64,000 bases of DNA, from positions 1 to 64,000 of the forward strand of contig JACKBS010000015.1 in NCBI GenBank assembly GCA_020634435.1, written 5' to 3'. This stretch comes from Ardenticatenaceae bacterium. GTDB lineage: Bacteria; Chloroflexota; Anaerolineae; Promineifilales; Promineifilaceae. A program made the position numbers and the translations under genes. The notes beneath the pieces were generated by a model that was given only the letters and a program-made list of their open reading frames with translations, did not search any database and was not told where the DNA came from. Shown in pieces: positions 33,669 to 42,414 of this stretch; the stretch's first letter is position 1; every line of letters begins with the position of its first letter.

Positions 33669-34418
33669 CTACAGCTCTAATTCGCGCATCACGCGCATGA
33701 TGTTGCGGATATCTTCACTTTCGCCGGATTTTGCCTGAATGGTGAGGGTTTGCACGATACGGCCGTCTTTCAAAAACACCACCCGGTCAGCATAACTGGC
33801 CGCCCGCGGATCGTGCGTCACCATCACAATCGTCTGCTGCAACGCCTCAGCCGATTGGCGCAACAGCTCCAAAATCGCCGTCCCCGACTGTGAATCCAGA
33901 TTCCCCGTCGGTTCATCTGCCAGCACAATTTCGGGATCATTCACAAAAGCACGAGCAATGGCCACCCGCTGCTGCTGGCCACCGCTCATCTGATCTGGCT
34001 TGTGGTCGCGCCGCTCCGCCAACCCAACCATTGCCAGCAAGCTGTCTATCTTCTCCTGATGCTTCTCAATTCGCTGCCCATCAATCAACAGCGGCAGAGC
34101 CACATTTTCAGCGGCCGTCAGTGTGGGCACCAGGTTGTAAAACTGGAAAATGAACCCCACCATGCGTCGCCGCACAACCGTCACATCGTCGTCCGAAAGG
34201 CGAGTGATAGGATGCCCCGCCAACGTAATTTGCCCGGAAGACGGTTCATCCAGTCCGCCTAGCAAATGCAACAGCGTGCTTTTGCCAGAACCCGATGGCC
34301 CCATCACGGCCACAAACTCCCCTTTCACCACGTTAAACGACACTTCATGCAGCGCCGTAACGGTTACTTCGCCCATGTTGTACTGTTTGGTCACATCAAT
34401 CGCTTCAAGAACAGCCAT
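33669..34418 (-). CDS. ABC transporter ATP-binding protein (LolD/MacB type), 249 aa
   Basis: A complete nucleotide-binding subunit. Walker A is GPSGSGKST near residues 40-48, the signature MSGGQQQR near 142-149, Walker B IVLADEPTG, and the H-loop VTHDPRAA. The FQFYNLVPTLTAAENV Q-loop is typical of the LolD/MacB branch. It drives the FtsX-type permease encoded immediately downstream; together they make a macrolide/lipoprotein exporter-like complex. The tail after residue 220 is short and lacks a regulatory domain. Confidence 0.92.
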   Translation of the reverse strand: MAVLEAIDVTKQYNMGEVTVTALHEVSFNVVKGEFVAVMGPSGSGKSTLLHLLGGLDEPSSGQITLAGHPITRLSDDDVTVVRRRMVGFIFQFYNLVPTLTAAENVALPLLIDGQRIEKHQEKIDSLLAMVGLAERRDHKPDQMSGGQQQRVAIARAFVNDPEIVLADEPTGNLDSQSGTAILELLRQSAEALQQTIVMVTHDPRAASYADRVVFLKDGRIVQTLTIQAKSGESEDIRNIMRVMRELEL

Positions 34419-34531
34419 AAATTCCTCGCCATGATTTCGTGATTTTTCTCACAACTTAATGTTACTAAACAACAGGGTGAAAACCAATGGCTAGAGGAGC
34501 ATTTCTCACCTGTCACCCACTCGTCACCGAA

Positions 34532-34560
34532 TTGACAACCCCAGACAGAGCCGATATAAT
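34532..34560 (+). promoter_or_regulatory. Consensus sigma-70 promoter, distal, upstream of S1 gene
   Basis: TTGACA (34532-34537) and TATAAT (34555-34560) both match consensus exactly with a 17-base spacer. Transcription would start near 34567, giving a 250-base leader before the S1 gene. The gap 34419-34820 otherwise holds no gene; the leader may carry regulatory structure, but I see no strong hairpin in it. Confidence 0.85.
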
Positions 34561-34758
34561 CATGATTCTGGGTATATTGGCTGAGTTTGTTGAAAAGGTC
34601 GCTTTACAATTGCACATTCTGTAGAGTGCGTTTCGAGTCAAAAAAGGATGCAAAATGACTCTTCTGCACAGATTTGTGAATCAAATCACGCCTGAATAAC
34701 GCGTCGTAAACGACAATTTGATAAAGAATTTTTTCCTCGGCCTATGCCTCACAAAAAA

Positions 34759-34788
34759 TTGCGCGTAGGTCGATTTTTTGTTTATAAT
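34759..34788 (+). promoter_or_regulatory. Proximal promoter of the S1 gene
   Basis: TTGCGC (34759-34764) and a perfect TATAAT (34783-34788) with an 18-base spacer would start transcription near 34795, about 25 bases before the ATG. It would work in tandem with the consensus promoter 220 bases upstream. Confidence 0.6.
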
Positions 34789-34820
34789 GACCCTATCCTT
34801 TTTGACGAGACAGGACCCGT

Positions 34821-36119
34821 ATGAGCAACGAAGATACCAATTTTATGGAAGAGCTTTTAGACCAGCACGATTACGAAGAGCCGCAAGTCGGCGATATTCG
34901 TAAAGGCATCATTGTCGCCATAACACCCCAAGGTGTTATTGTAGACTTGGGCCTGAAGCGTGATGGTCTGGTCCCATCTTCCGATTTGAGTAAGCTGGAG
35001 CCAGAAGAACGCGACGCGTTGAAGGTAAACGATGAGATTCCGATCTACGTTACTAACACAGACGCGCCAGACAGTTTGTACGTTTCTATTCACCTGGCTC
35101 AGCTAAACCAGGATTGGATCGACGCCGAAAAGCTCCTGGAAAGCGGTGAAATCTTCGAGGGCGAAGTGATTGGCTACAATAAAGGTGGTGCCATCATTCC
35201 ATTCGGCCGTTTGCGTGGATTTGTGCCCGCTTCCCACCTCAGCGAGCTATCTCGTGGCCTGAATGACCGGCAGCGCCAGCAGAAACTGGCCAAGCTGCGC
35301 GGCCAAAAAGTGCCGGTGAAGATCATTGAAGTAGATCGTCGCCGCCGCCGTTTGGTCTTCTCGCAGCGTGATGCCCAAAAAGAGTGGGAAGACAAGCGCA
35401 AGAAGGAACTGCTTAAGGACCTGAAAGAAGGTGATGTCATTACCGGGCGCGTCAGTGGCCTACGTGATTTTGGCATCTTTGTTGACCTGGGCGGGGCTGA
35501 CGGTCTGGTTCACATTTCCGAGTTAGCCTGGTACCGAATTGACCATCCGCGGGAAGTGGTGAAAGTGGGCGACGAAATCGAGGTGTATGTGCTCAACATC
35601 AACCCCGACACGCAGCGCATCAGCTTGAGCCGCAAACGCCTGCTGGAGAATCCGTGGTCTACCGTAGAAAAGCGGTACCATCAAAATCAGCTTGTGGAAG
35701 GCAAGATCACCCGCATTGTGGATTACGGTGCTTTTGCCGAAATTGAACCTGGCGTTGAAGGTTTATTGCACCTATCGCAGCTTTCCCGCAGCCAGGTCGA
35801 AAACGCCCAAGAAGTGGTCAAAGAAGGCGAAACCCATCTGCTGCGCGTTGTCAGCATTGACCCAGAACGGCAGCGCATTGGGCTAAGCCTACGCGCCGTG
35901 AATGCCAACGAGCAAATCGAGTGGATGGCCACGCGTGAAGCAGAAGTCGCTGCCGAGGCAGAAGCGGAAGCTGATGACGAAGCCGAAGATACGGTTGAAG
36001 AAGTAGAAGATTTCGACGAAACGGCCGAAGAATTCAGCGACAATGCCGATTATTTTGAAGAAGATGACGAAGAAATGGCGGATGACGCCGACTTCGAGGA
36101 AGATGAAGACGAGGACTAA
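34821..36119 (+). CDS. rpsA: Ribosomal protein S1-like (four S1 domains), 432 aa
   Basis: There are four S1 RNA-binding domains: about 22-90 (GDIRKGIIVAITPQGVIVDLG), 108-178 (IFEGEVIGYNKGGAIIPFG), 203-272 (GDVITGRVSGLRDFGIFVDLG) and 288-358 (LVEGKITRIVDYGAFAEIEPG). The third and fourth are closest to consensus. The last 60 residues are almost entirely Glu/Asp, an acidic tail. It helps dock mRNA on the 30S subunit; the four-domain form is usual outside Proteobacteria. The gene has no ACGGCCGT octamer, fitting strong constraint. IF-1 is encoded next, 75 bases on. Confidence 0.9.
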   Translation: MSNEDTNFMEELLDQHDYEEPQVGDIRKGIIVAITPQGVIVDLGLKRDGLVPSSDLSKLEPEERDALKVNDEIPIYVTNTDAPDSLYVSIHLAQLNQDWIDAEKLLESGEIFEGEVIGYNKGGAIIPFGRLRGFVPASHLSELSRGLNDRQRQQKLAKLRGQKVPVKIIEVDRRRRRLVFSQRDAQKEWEDKRKKELLKDLKEGDVITGRVSGLRDFGIFVDLGGADGLVHISELAWYRIDHPREVVKVGDEIEVYVLNINPDTQRISLSRKRLLENPWSTVEKRYHQNQLVEGKITRIVDYGAFAEIEPGVEGLLHLSQLSRSQVENAQEVVKEGETHLLRVVSIDPERQRIGLSLRAVNANEQIEWMATREAEVAAEAEAEADDEAEDTVEEVEDFDETAEEFSDNADYFEEDDEEMADDADFEEDEDED

Positions 36120-36194
36120 CTAACGTTAGTAGCTCGCTTCTTAGCAACAAACAGTTTGCAGAATCAATTAGTGATTTTGTGAAAAAGGATCTAT

Positions 36195-36428
36195 ATGTCT
36201 AAAGACGAAAAGCTGGAAGTTGAAGGGACAGTAACAGAACTACTGCCCAATACGCAATTTACGGTCGAGTTGGATAACGGCCACAAAGTGTTGGCCTACC
36301 TCTCAGGCAGAATGCGCAAATATTACATTCGTATTTTGCTGGGCGACCGTGTACGGGTGGAAATGACCCCATACGACTTGGAACGAGGGCGAATCACCTA
36401 TCGGTATCATCGCAACAAGGCTCGTTAA
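36195..36428 (+). CDS. infA: Translation initiation factor IF-1, 77 aa
   Basis: A single OB-fold protein. KLEVEGTVTELLPNTQFTVELDNGHKVLAYLSGRMRK is the core block (about residues 6-42), and the GDRVRVEMTPYDLERGRITYR end is diagnostic. IF-1 binds the A site of the 30S subunit during initiation. AAGGA precedes ATG at 36195. It is usually found beside ribosomal protein genes (rpmJ, rpsM); here it follows the S1 gene, and a strong terminator ends the pair 30 bases later. Confidence 0.95.
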   Translation: MSKDEKLEVEGTVTELLPNTQFTVELDNGHKVLAYLSGRMRKYYIRILLGDRVRVEMTPYDLERGRITYRYHRNKAR

Positions 36429-36460
36429 TTTATTGCTTCCAGATAGTTGAATATTTTGGA

Positions 36461-36488
36461 AACGCCTCAGCTAAGCTGAGGCGTTTTT
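36461..36488 (+). terminator. Intrinsic terminator after infA
   Basis: AACGCCTCAGC pairs with GCTGAGGCGTT around a TAA loop, followed by TTT. The stem is 11 pairs. The T tract includes the first base of the minus-strand prmA stop codon, so the two convergent genes share this end. Read from the other strand, the hairpin is preceded by the same bases and could also stop prmA transcripts. Confidence 0.88.
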
Positions 36489-37416
36489 AGTTTGGCGAAA
36501 CAATGAGGCAAACCCAGTCACGCACCTGGATTTTTTCGATGATATGGCCGCCCGCATGAGTAACGGCCGTTTCTACCACCCCTAACTGCTCTTCAATGAT
36601 TCCACTCAAAATCAGTTTGCCATTGGGTGCAACATACTCCAGCAAGCGATCGTGGTCAAACAACGCCACGATGACGTGAGCCAAAATATTCACCACCACA
36701 ATATCCCAGGTAGTTACCGGCACATCCGCCAGCACGCCTTGATGCACCTGAATGGAGTGGATACCGTTTTGGGCTGCATTGCTTTGTGTCGTTTCCACGG
36801 CCAGCATGTCCGTATCAAACGCCCGCACTTCACTGGCTCCCAACTTAACGGCCGCAATTGCCAAAATGCCAGACCCAGTGCCCACGTCCAAGATCGAATT
36901 GCCCGGCACTACCACCTGCTCCAGGGCTTGCAGGCACATTTGTGTGGTGGGGTGCAGACCGGTGCCAAAAGCCATACCGGGGTCCAGAACCAGCACAACA
37001 TCGTCTGGCTGCGCAAAATCCCCACTGTCGCTATCTTCACCGTCTTGAACCCAGCTTGGCTGAATCCAAATCTTCTTGCCTATACGAAACGGATGATAGT
37101 GAGCTTTCCAGGCATTGGCCCAATCTTCTTCTTTGAGCTGGCGAAAAGTCGGCGGAGGAATGGGATACAGGCGCCCCATGTGGTAGAGAATCTCTTCCAG
37201 CCGCTGGCGCAGACTAGGCGTATCTTCGGCTTCTGGAACGTAAATTTTGACAGTAACGGCCGTTTCCAAAGCGTCTGGCGCGGGGTTCGTTTCGTCGCCA
37301 AGCTGTTCCAAAACCACACCATCGTTGTAGGCAAACGGCCGTAACACTTCGGCCACGGCTTCCGCCCCTTCCCCATCGGTGATTACACTGACTTCCAGCC
37401 AGTAAGTTGTGGTCAT
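36487..37416 (-). CDS. prmA: Ribosomal protein L11 methyltransferase, 309 aa
   Basis: A SAM-dependent methyltransferase. Motif I is ILDVGTGSGILAIAAVKLGA near residues 174-193, and VVVNILAHVIVAL is the NI/L-H motif IV of PrmA. The N-terminal domain recognises L11 (WLEVSVITDGEGAEAVAEVL). It trimethylates ribosomal protein L11. Gene position directly after dnaJ (TAG immediately followed by ATG) matches the frequent dnaJ-prmA pairing. The C-terminal end is at the shared terminator with infA. Confidence 0.9.
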   Translation of the reverse strand: MTTTYWLEVSVITDGEGAEAVAEVLRPFAYNDGVVLEQLGDETNPAPDALETAVTVKIYVPEAEDTPSLRQRLEEILYHMGRLYPIPPPTFRQLKEEDWANAWKAHYHPFRIGKKIWIQPSWVQDGEDSDSGDFAQPDDVVLVLDPGMAFGTGLHPTTQMCLQALEQVVVPGNSILDVGTGSGILAIAAVKLGASEVRAFDTDMLAVETTQSNAAQNGIHSIQVHQGVLADVPVTTWDIVVVNILAHVIVALFDHDRLLEYVAPNGKLILSGIIEEQLGVVETAVTHAGGHIIEKIQVRDWVCLIVSPN

Positions 37417-38565
37417 CTAAAATCCTAATGCGTTGCGCAATTGATCCCAAATGCCCCGTTCCCCCCGCGGCACAACTTCCTTGCCCAAGGTACGCGAGAG
37501 CTGTTGGAAAAGCTCTTTTTGCTCATCAGTTAGCTTTTGTGGCACGGCAACCTGGATGAGCACATGCTGGTCACCCCGCCCCATTGGCGTACCTCGTCCA
37601 GAGCGATCCAATCGCGGCACACCCTTGTTGCGCAGCCGGAACACTTTACCTGGCTGTGTGCCCGGTGGAATGTCCAAAGGTTCGTCACCATCTAGCGTCG
37701 GCACCATGATGCTGTCACCCAGGGCCGCCTGAGCCACATTGATGTGCAAATCGAGGTAAATATCCTCCCCACGCCGCCGGAAAAATTCATGCGGCTTCAC
37801 ATCAATCACCACGAACAAGTTCCCCGCCGGACCACCATCCTGACCAGGGCCGCCCTCGCCCGTGAGCCGGATTTGTGTATCGCTATCAACGCCCGGTGGA
37901 ACTTTCACCTTCAAAGTGCGCACCTCATTGACCTGCTTTTGACCGTTGCAGGTCGGGCAAACTTCGGGAATCAGCTCACCCGTGCCATTGCAGGTTGAGC
38001 AAGTGGTGACGTTGACAAATGAACCCAAAATAGACTGCTGCACGCGGCGCACTTCACCCGACCCATTGCAGGTGGTGCAAGGGATGGGGTTGCTTCCAGG
38101 CTTCGCCCCACTCCCGTGACAGGTGCCACACACTTCCGGGCGACGGATTTCTACATCTTTCTCCACACCAAACACCGCTTCTTCAAACGTGATGGTGAGG
38201 TCAGTGCGTAGGTCCATGCCGCGCCGCGGGCCCCGGCGACGACGGCGGTTGCCACCAAAGCCAGCGTTAAACAGCTCTTCAAAGATGTCGCTAATATTGC
38301 CAAACCCACCTTCAAAGCCACCAAAACCACCAGCTCCATTTTCTACCCCAGCATGACCATAGGTATCGTACATGTTGCGCTTACGTTCATCGGAGAGCAC
38401 TTCGTAGGCCTGCTGCACCTCCTTAAACTGTTCTTCTGCACCATGATCTTTGTTTACATCTGGATGATATTGGCGTGCCAGTTTGCGATACGCTTTTTTA
38501 ATATCGTCTTTGGAAGCGCCGCGCGCGACGCCTAGCACGTCATAAAAATCTCGTTGTGTGGCCAT
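37417..38565 (-). CDS. dnaJ: Chaperone DnaJ (Hsp40), 382 aa
   Basis: A complete type I DnaJ. The J domain has YHPDVNKDHG (HPD motif), followed by a G/F-rich segment (FGGFEGGFGN). Four zinc-finger motifs come next: CGTCHGSG, CTTCNGSG, CSTCNGTG and CPTCNGQK; the last lacks the final Gly. The substrate-binding domains follow (VPPGVDSDTQIRLTGEGGPG). It delivers clients to DnaK and stimulates its ATPase. It is in the hrcA-grpE-dnaK-dnaJ-prmA operon under CIRCE control; a hairpin separates it from dnaK. Confidence 0.96.
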   Translation of the reverse strand: MATQRDFYDVLGVARGASKDDIKKAYRKLARQYHPDVNKDHGAEEQFKEVQQAYEVLSDERKRNMYDTYGHAGVENGAGGFGGFEGGFGNISDIFEELFNAGFGGNRRRRRGPRRGMDLRTDLTITFEEAVFGVEKDVEIRRPEVCGTCHGSGAKPGSNPIPCTTCNGSGEVRRVQQSILGSFVNVTTCSTCNGTGELIPEVCPTCNGQKQVNEVRTLKVKVPPGVDSDTQIRLTGEGGPGQDGGPAGNLFVVIDVKPHEFFRRRGEDIYLDLHINVAQAALGDSIMVPTLDGDEPLDIPPGTQPGKVFRLRNKGVPRLDRSGRGTPMGRGDQHVLIQVAVPQKLTDEQKELFQQLSRTLGKEVVPRGERGIWDQLRNALGF

Positions 38566-38600
38566 AGCTGTCCTTGTTATGGTCTGCTACTAAAAGTCAA

Positions 38601-38645
38601 AGATTTCGCAGACCGAAACGACTCTCGTGACAATCTGCGAAATCT
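38601..38645 (-). terminator. Hairpin between dnaK and dnaJ
   Basis: A perfect 12-base inverted repeat (AGATTTCGCAGA at 38601-38612 with 38634-38645) encloses 21 bases. It has no U tract. It may slow read-through or protect the upstream dnaK message, giving less DnaJ than DnaK. Confidence 0.6.
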
Positions 38646-38672
38646 ACTATCTCGTTAAAATTCTAATGTCGA

Positions 38673-40580
38673 TTAGGCGTCGCTGTACTCGCCTTCAATG
38701 ACATCCTCATCACCTTGGGCATCACCCTCAGGGCCGCCATTGGCAGAACCAGACGGACCAGCGGCACCGGGCTGTTGTTGGTACATGGCTGCACCGGCTT
38801 CGTTGAGGACACTTTGGAGCTGGTTAACGGCCGTTTCCATATCATCGGCACTACCACCACCAGACAAAACCGCTTTCACAGCATCAATCTGGCTCTGGAT
38901 AGCCGCTTTCGTGGCTTCGGGAAGCTGCTCCCCATTATCTTGCAGGAACTTCTCAGCGCTGTAAACGGATGAATCTGCCTTGTTGCGCGCTTCTACTTGC
39001 TTGCGACGATCTTCGTCCTCAGCGGCATGGGATTCTGCATCCTGCACCATGCGCTCAATTTCCGTATCGGAAAGACCGCTGGAAGGAATAATCTGCATCG
39101 CCTGCTGCTTACCGGTAGCCTTGTCGGCCGCCGTCACGTTCAAGATACCGTCGGCATTGATGTCAAATGTCACTTCAATCTGCGGCACGCCGCGCGGTGC
39201 CGGGGGAATGCCATCGAGGATGAACTTGCCCAGGCTCTTGTTGTCCGCAGCCATTTGCCGTTCACCCTGCGTTACGTGGATTTCCACCTGGGTCTGGCTG
39301 TCGGAAGCCGTGGAGAAGACCTGGCTCTTCTTGGTCGGGATGGTCGTATTGCGCTCAATAAGCGCCGTCGCGACACCACCCAACGTTTCAATGCTCAGGG
39401 TCAGCGGGGTCACATCCAGTAGCAGCACATCTTTCACATCGCCGCCCAAAACGCCAGCCTGGATGGCCGCACCAATGCCAACAACCTCATCGGGATTCAC
39501 GCCCTTGTGTGGCTCTTTGCCAAAGAACTGGCGCACCGCTTCCTGAATAGCCGGAACGCGGGTCATACCACCTACCAAAACCACCTGAGTGATGTCACCT
39601 TTAGAGACACCAGCATCTTTCAACGCCTGACGGCACGGTTCGATGGAGCGTTTGACCAACTCATCGGTCAACTGCTCAAACTTGGCGCGAGACAACGTGA
39701 GGTTTAAATGTTTGGGGCCAGCCGCATCCGCAGTGATGTAGGGCAGATTGAGCTCCGTCTGCATGGTGGTGGACAATTCAATCTTGGCTTTTTCGGCCGC
39801 TTCGCGCAGACGCTGGAGTGCCTGGCGATCATCGCGGAGGTCGATGCCTTGATCCATCTTGAACTGTTCAGCAGCCCAATCAATAATCTTCTGGTCGAAA
39901 TCGTCACCGCCGAGGAAGGTGTCGCCGTTGGTGGATTTCACTTCGAAGACGCCATCACCCACTTCCAGGATAGAAATATCAAACGTACCACCACCCAAGT
40001 CGTAGACGGCAATCAATTCATCCGCATCGCTGCCCAGGCCATAGGCCAATGAAGAAGCGGTTGGCTCGTTGACAATGCGCAGCACTTCCAGACCAGCAAT
40101 CTTGCCCGCGTCTTTAGTGGCCTGCCGCTGACTGTCGTTAAAGTAGGCAGGGACCGTGATGACTGCCTGGGTCACCGTCTGGCCAAGATACGCTTCAGCA
40201 TCGGCCTTAATTTTTTGCAGGATCATGGCCGAAACTTCCGGCGGGGAGTATTCACGCTCGTTTAGGACCACACGGACGTCACCGTTCGGCGCTTTGCGCA
40301 CTTCGTAGGGGACGTATTTGATTGCTTTTTGCACTACGGGATCGTCAAATTTGCGCCCCATGAAGCGCTTCACCGAAAAAACGGTGTTGAGTGGATTGAT
40401 AACGGCCTGGCGCTTGGCAACCTGCCCAACCAGCCGTTCACCGGTCTTGGTGTTGATGGCGACGATGGAAGGAAAAGTACGGCCGCCTTCGGCACTAGAA
40501 ATAACAACCGGTTCGCCGCCTTCCATGACGGCCGCTACGGAGTTTGTGGTTCCTAAATCGATTCCAATTATTTTGCCCAT
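38673..40580 (-). CDS. dnaK: Chaperone DnaK (Hsp70), 635 aa
   Basis: A full-length Hsp70. GIDLGTTNSVAAVMEG opens the ATPase domain; VYDLGGGTFDISILEVGDGVFEV and VLVGGMTRVPAIQE are the phosphate and adenosine signatures. The interdomain linker DVLLLDVTPLTLSIETLGG and the substrate domain follow, with a helical lid ending in a Gly/Gln-rich tail and EGEYSDA. Only one ACGGCCGT octamer is present, in the variable lid (ETAVNQL). It works with DnaJ and GrpE encoded on either side. Confidence 0.97.
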   Translation of the reverse strand: MGKIIGIDLGTTNSVAAVMEGGEPVVISSAEGGRTFPSIVAINTKTGERLVGQVAKRQAVINPLNTVFSVKRFMGRKFDDPVVQKAIKYVPYEVRKAPNGDVRVVLNEREYSPPEVSAMILQKIKADAEAYLGQTVTQAVITVPAYFNDSQRQATKDAGKIAGLEVLRIVNEPTASSLAYGLGSDADELIAVYDLGGGTFDISILEVGDGVFEVKSTNGDTFLGGDDFDQKIIDWAAEQFKMDQGIDLRDDRQALQRLREAAEKAKIELSTTMQTELNLPYITADAAGPKHLNLTLSRAKFEQLTDELVKRSIEPCRQALKDAGVSKGDITQVVLVGGMTRVPAIQEAVRQFFGKEPHKGVNPDEVVGIGAAIQAGVLGGDVKDVLLLDVTPLTLSIETLGGVATALIERNTTIPTKKSQVFSTASDSQTQVEIHVTQGERQMAADNKSLGKFILDGIPPAPRGVPQIEVTFDINADGILNVTAADKATGKQQAMQIIPSSGLSDTEIERMVQDAESHAAEDEDRRKQVEARNKADSSVYSAEKFLQDNGEQLPEATKAAIQSQIDAVKAVLSGGGSADDMETAVNQLQSVLNEAGAAMYQQQPGAAGPSGSANGGPEGDAQGDEDVIEGEYSDA

Positions 40581-40606
40581 TTTTTTATTATTCCTTGTGT
40601 TTGTTT

Positions 40607-41170
40607 TTACGCAGCTACGACAACGAGAGACGGCCGTATCACACGATCACCAATTTTGTAGCCAGTTTGCAGTACGCGGCAAACCACCCCACTTTCATAT
40701 GCGTCGGTCACTTCTTGGGTGATGGCCTCGTGCATGTTGGGATCAAATGGTTGGCCCACCGCATCAATGGGAGTGACGTTAAATGTGTCTAGCATCGCTA
40801 AAAGCTTCCGCTGCACCAACTGGATGCCTTCCAGCCAGCTATTGCCTTCAATCTCTGCGGGCAGATTTTCCATCGCCCGCTCAAAATCATCTACCACGGG
40901 CAACAGCTTGTCGATGACATTGGCCGTGGCGTTGCCGTAGGCGTCCATGCGCTGCTTGTCCATGCGCTTCCGGGCATTGGCAAATTCCGCCTGGCTGCGC
41001 ATCCAGCGATCTTTGTAATCTGCGGCTTCCGCCTGAGCGGCTGCCAGCTGTTGTTCCAAGGTCAACGCTTCGGCTGCTCCTTGATTTTCTTCAGCTCCCT
41101 GGCCGTTTGGCCCGACTTCTAGCTCTTCGGCACTATCTTGAATTTCTTCTGCCATTTTTTCTTCACTCAC
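40607..41170 (-). CDS. grpE: Nucleotide exchange factor GrpE, 187 aa
   Basis: An acidic N-terminus and a long coiled coil (LEQQLAAAQAEAADYKDRW) lead to RSQAEFANARKRMDKQ and the beta domain (GQPFDPNMHEAITQE; YKIGDRVIRPSLVVVA). GrpE speeds ADP release from DnaK. The start is GTG at 41170 after AGAGGTG; an in-frame ATG lies five codons on. It is closely spaced (13 bases) after hrcA. Confidence 0.93.
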   Translation of the reverse strand: MSEEKMAEEIQDSAEELEVGPNGQGAEENQGAAEALTLEQQLAAAQAEAADYKDRWMRSQAEFANARKRMDKQRMDAYGNATANVIDKLLPVVDDFERAMENLPAEIEGNSWLEGIQLVQRKLLAMLDTFNVTPIDAVGQPFDPNMHEAITQEVTDAYESGVVCRVLQTGYKIGDRVIRPSLVVVAA

Positions 41171-41183
41171 AATGCTTCACCTC

Positions 41184-42227
41184 TTAAACAGACTCTTTTC
41201 GGTCTGGATCTTCCAAATAATAATCGTAAACGAAGCCACTCATCAGATTGGCTACATATTGCACGGCGGCGACGTTACGGCCGTATGACATGCGTGTCGG
41301 GCCAATTACGGCAACCGTACCGCTAAACTGATCATCTACCCCGTAGCGGGACAAAATAATCGAGCAATCTTTAAGCTCTTCCCAACGGCCGTCGCCGCCA
41401 ATCACCACCTGCACCCCACCGGGTGAGGTCTGCGTTTCGGCCAATACATTGGCCAGCAAGGTCCGCTCTTCCAAGACACGCACCGCTTGCCGGGTGCCCG
41501 CATCATCCACAATGTTCATCAATCCATCGCGGTAAATATCGGTAATAGACCGGGTGTCAGAACGACGCAGCGCTTCCAGCGTCAGCTTAGCCACATCGGA
41601 CTCTAGCTCGTCCAGATGCCCCGCATTCAAACGATAGACCGCCTCATCAAAATTGGCGTCCGCCAACAACACATTCATGCGATCAGCCGCAGCGCTAAGC
41701 CGTGCTTGAGACAGCGGTTCAGCTAGGGTCAGCATTTGCTGCTTTACCTCACCACCGTAAAGCACCAAAATCATCAACACCAGTCGTCCTTGAGTAGAAA
41801 TAAGTTGGAGATGCTTAAATCGGTTGGAACGAGGACGGGGAGCGGTTACAAAGCTCGCCCCCAAAGAAGTACGCGCCAAAATCGCTGCGGCCAACTTCAT
41901 CCATTGATCTAAATCCAGCCGAGCCTGATGAAACTGGTGCCGGATCATTTGCTCTTCGTGCACCGGTAGACGAAATTCGCCCAGCAGCTTTTGCACGAAG
42001 TAGCGATAGCCTACCTCTGTAGGAATCCGTCCCGCAGAGGTGTGCAGCTGCACCAGATAGCCCATTTCATCCAGAGCGGCCAGCTCATTGCGCACGGTTG
42101 CTGAGCTGACATCCAAGTCATACTGCTCTACCAGCCCTTTTGAGCTAACAGCCTGGCCAGTTTCGACATATGTGCGAACTACCAAACCTAATATTTTTTC
42201 TTGTCGATCGGTTAGTATTTCAAACAT
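41184..42227 (-). CDS. hrcA: Heat-inducible transcription repressor HrcA, 347 aa
   Basis: A winged-helix repressor. LTDRQEKILGLVVRTYVETGQAVSS and DVSSATVRNELAALDEMGYL form the DNA-binding domain. The GAF-like centre and the inserted domain follow, ending with IGPTRMSYGRNVAAVQYVANLM. I place the start at the ATG at 42225-42227 because family members begin just before ILTDRQ; a longer reading from 42311 would overlap the operator. It represses this operon by binding CIRCE at 42305-42331 and is released with help from GroEL. Confidence 0.92.
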   Translation of the reverse strand: MFEILTDRQEKILGLVVRTYVETGQAVSSKGLVEQYDLDVSSATVRNELAALDEMGYLVQLHTSAGRIPTEVGYRYFVQKLLGEFRLPVHEEQMIRHQFHQARLDLDQWMKLAAAILARTSLGASFVTAPRPRSNRFKHLQLISTQGRLVLMILVLYGGEVKQQMLTLAEPLSQARLSAAADRMNVLLADANFDEAVYRLNAGHLDELESDVAKLTLEALRRSDTRSITDIYRDGLMNIVDDAGTRQAVRVLEERTLLANVLAETQTSPGGVQVVIGGDGRWEELKDCSIILSRYGVDDQFSGTVAVIGPTRMSYGRNVAAVQYVANLMSGFVYDYYLEDPDRKESV

Positions 42228-42304
42228 ATCGCGCTTCAACGGACATACAATGAGACTAGTGTTGCCGTTTGCAATTCCTAGTCTCATTTGTGTTTGATAT
42301 TTGG

Positions 42305-42331
42305 TTAGCACTCTCGTTCAATGAGTGCTAA
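42305..42331 (-). promoter_or_regulatory. CIRCE operator (HrcA binding site)
   Basis: TTAGCACTC and GAGTGCTAA, separated by exactly 9 bases, form a perfect CIRCE element. It lies just downstream of the promoter and about 80 bases before hrcA, the standard place for autoregulation of the heat-shock operon. Confidence 0.98.
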
Positions 42332-42346
42332 AAGGGTGCTTCAAAT

Positions 42347-42375
42347 ATCATAACATGCCGCCAAACAAGCGTCAA
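42347..42375 (-). promoter_or_regulatory. Promoter of the hrcA operon
   Basis: On the minus strand TTGACG (42370-42375) and TATGAT (42347-42352) have a 17-base spacer. The start would fall near 42340, so the CIRCE element covers the first transcribed bases, explaining repression. Confidence 0.85.
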
Positions 42376-42414
42376 ATAAGAACAGCGTTAGATCAGGTGT
42401 AAATAGGAGGGAGT

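Noticed and set aside
42228..42311. Extended HrcA start
   Set aside because: It begins inside the CIRCE operator; the family N-terminus starts at the ATG at 42227.
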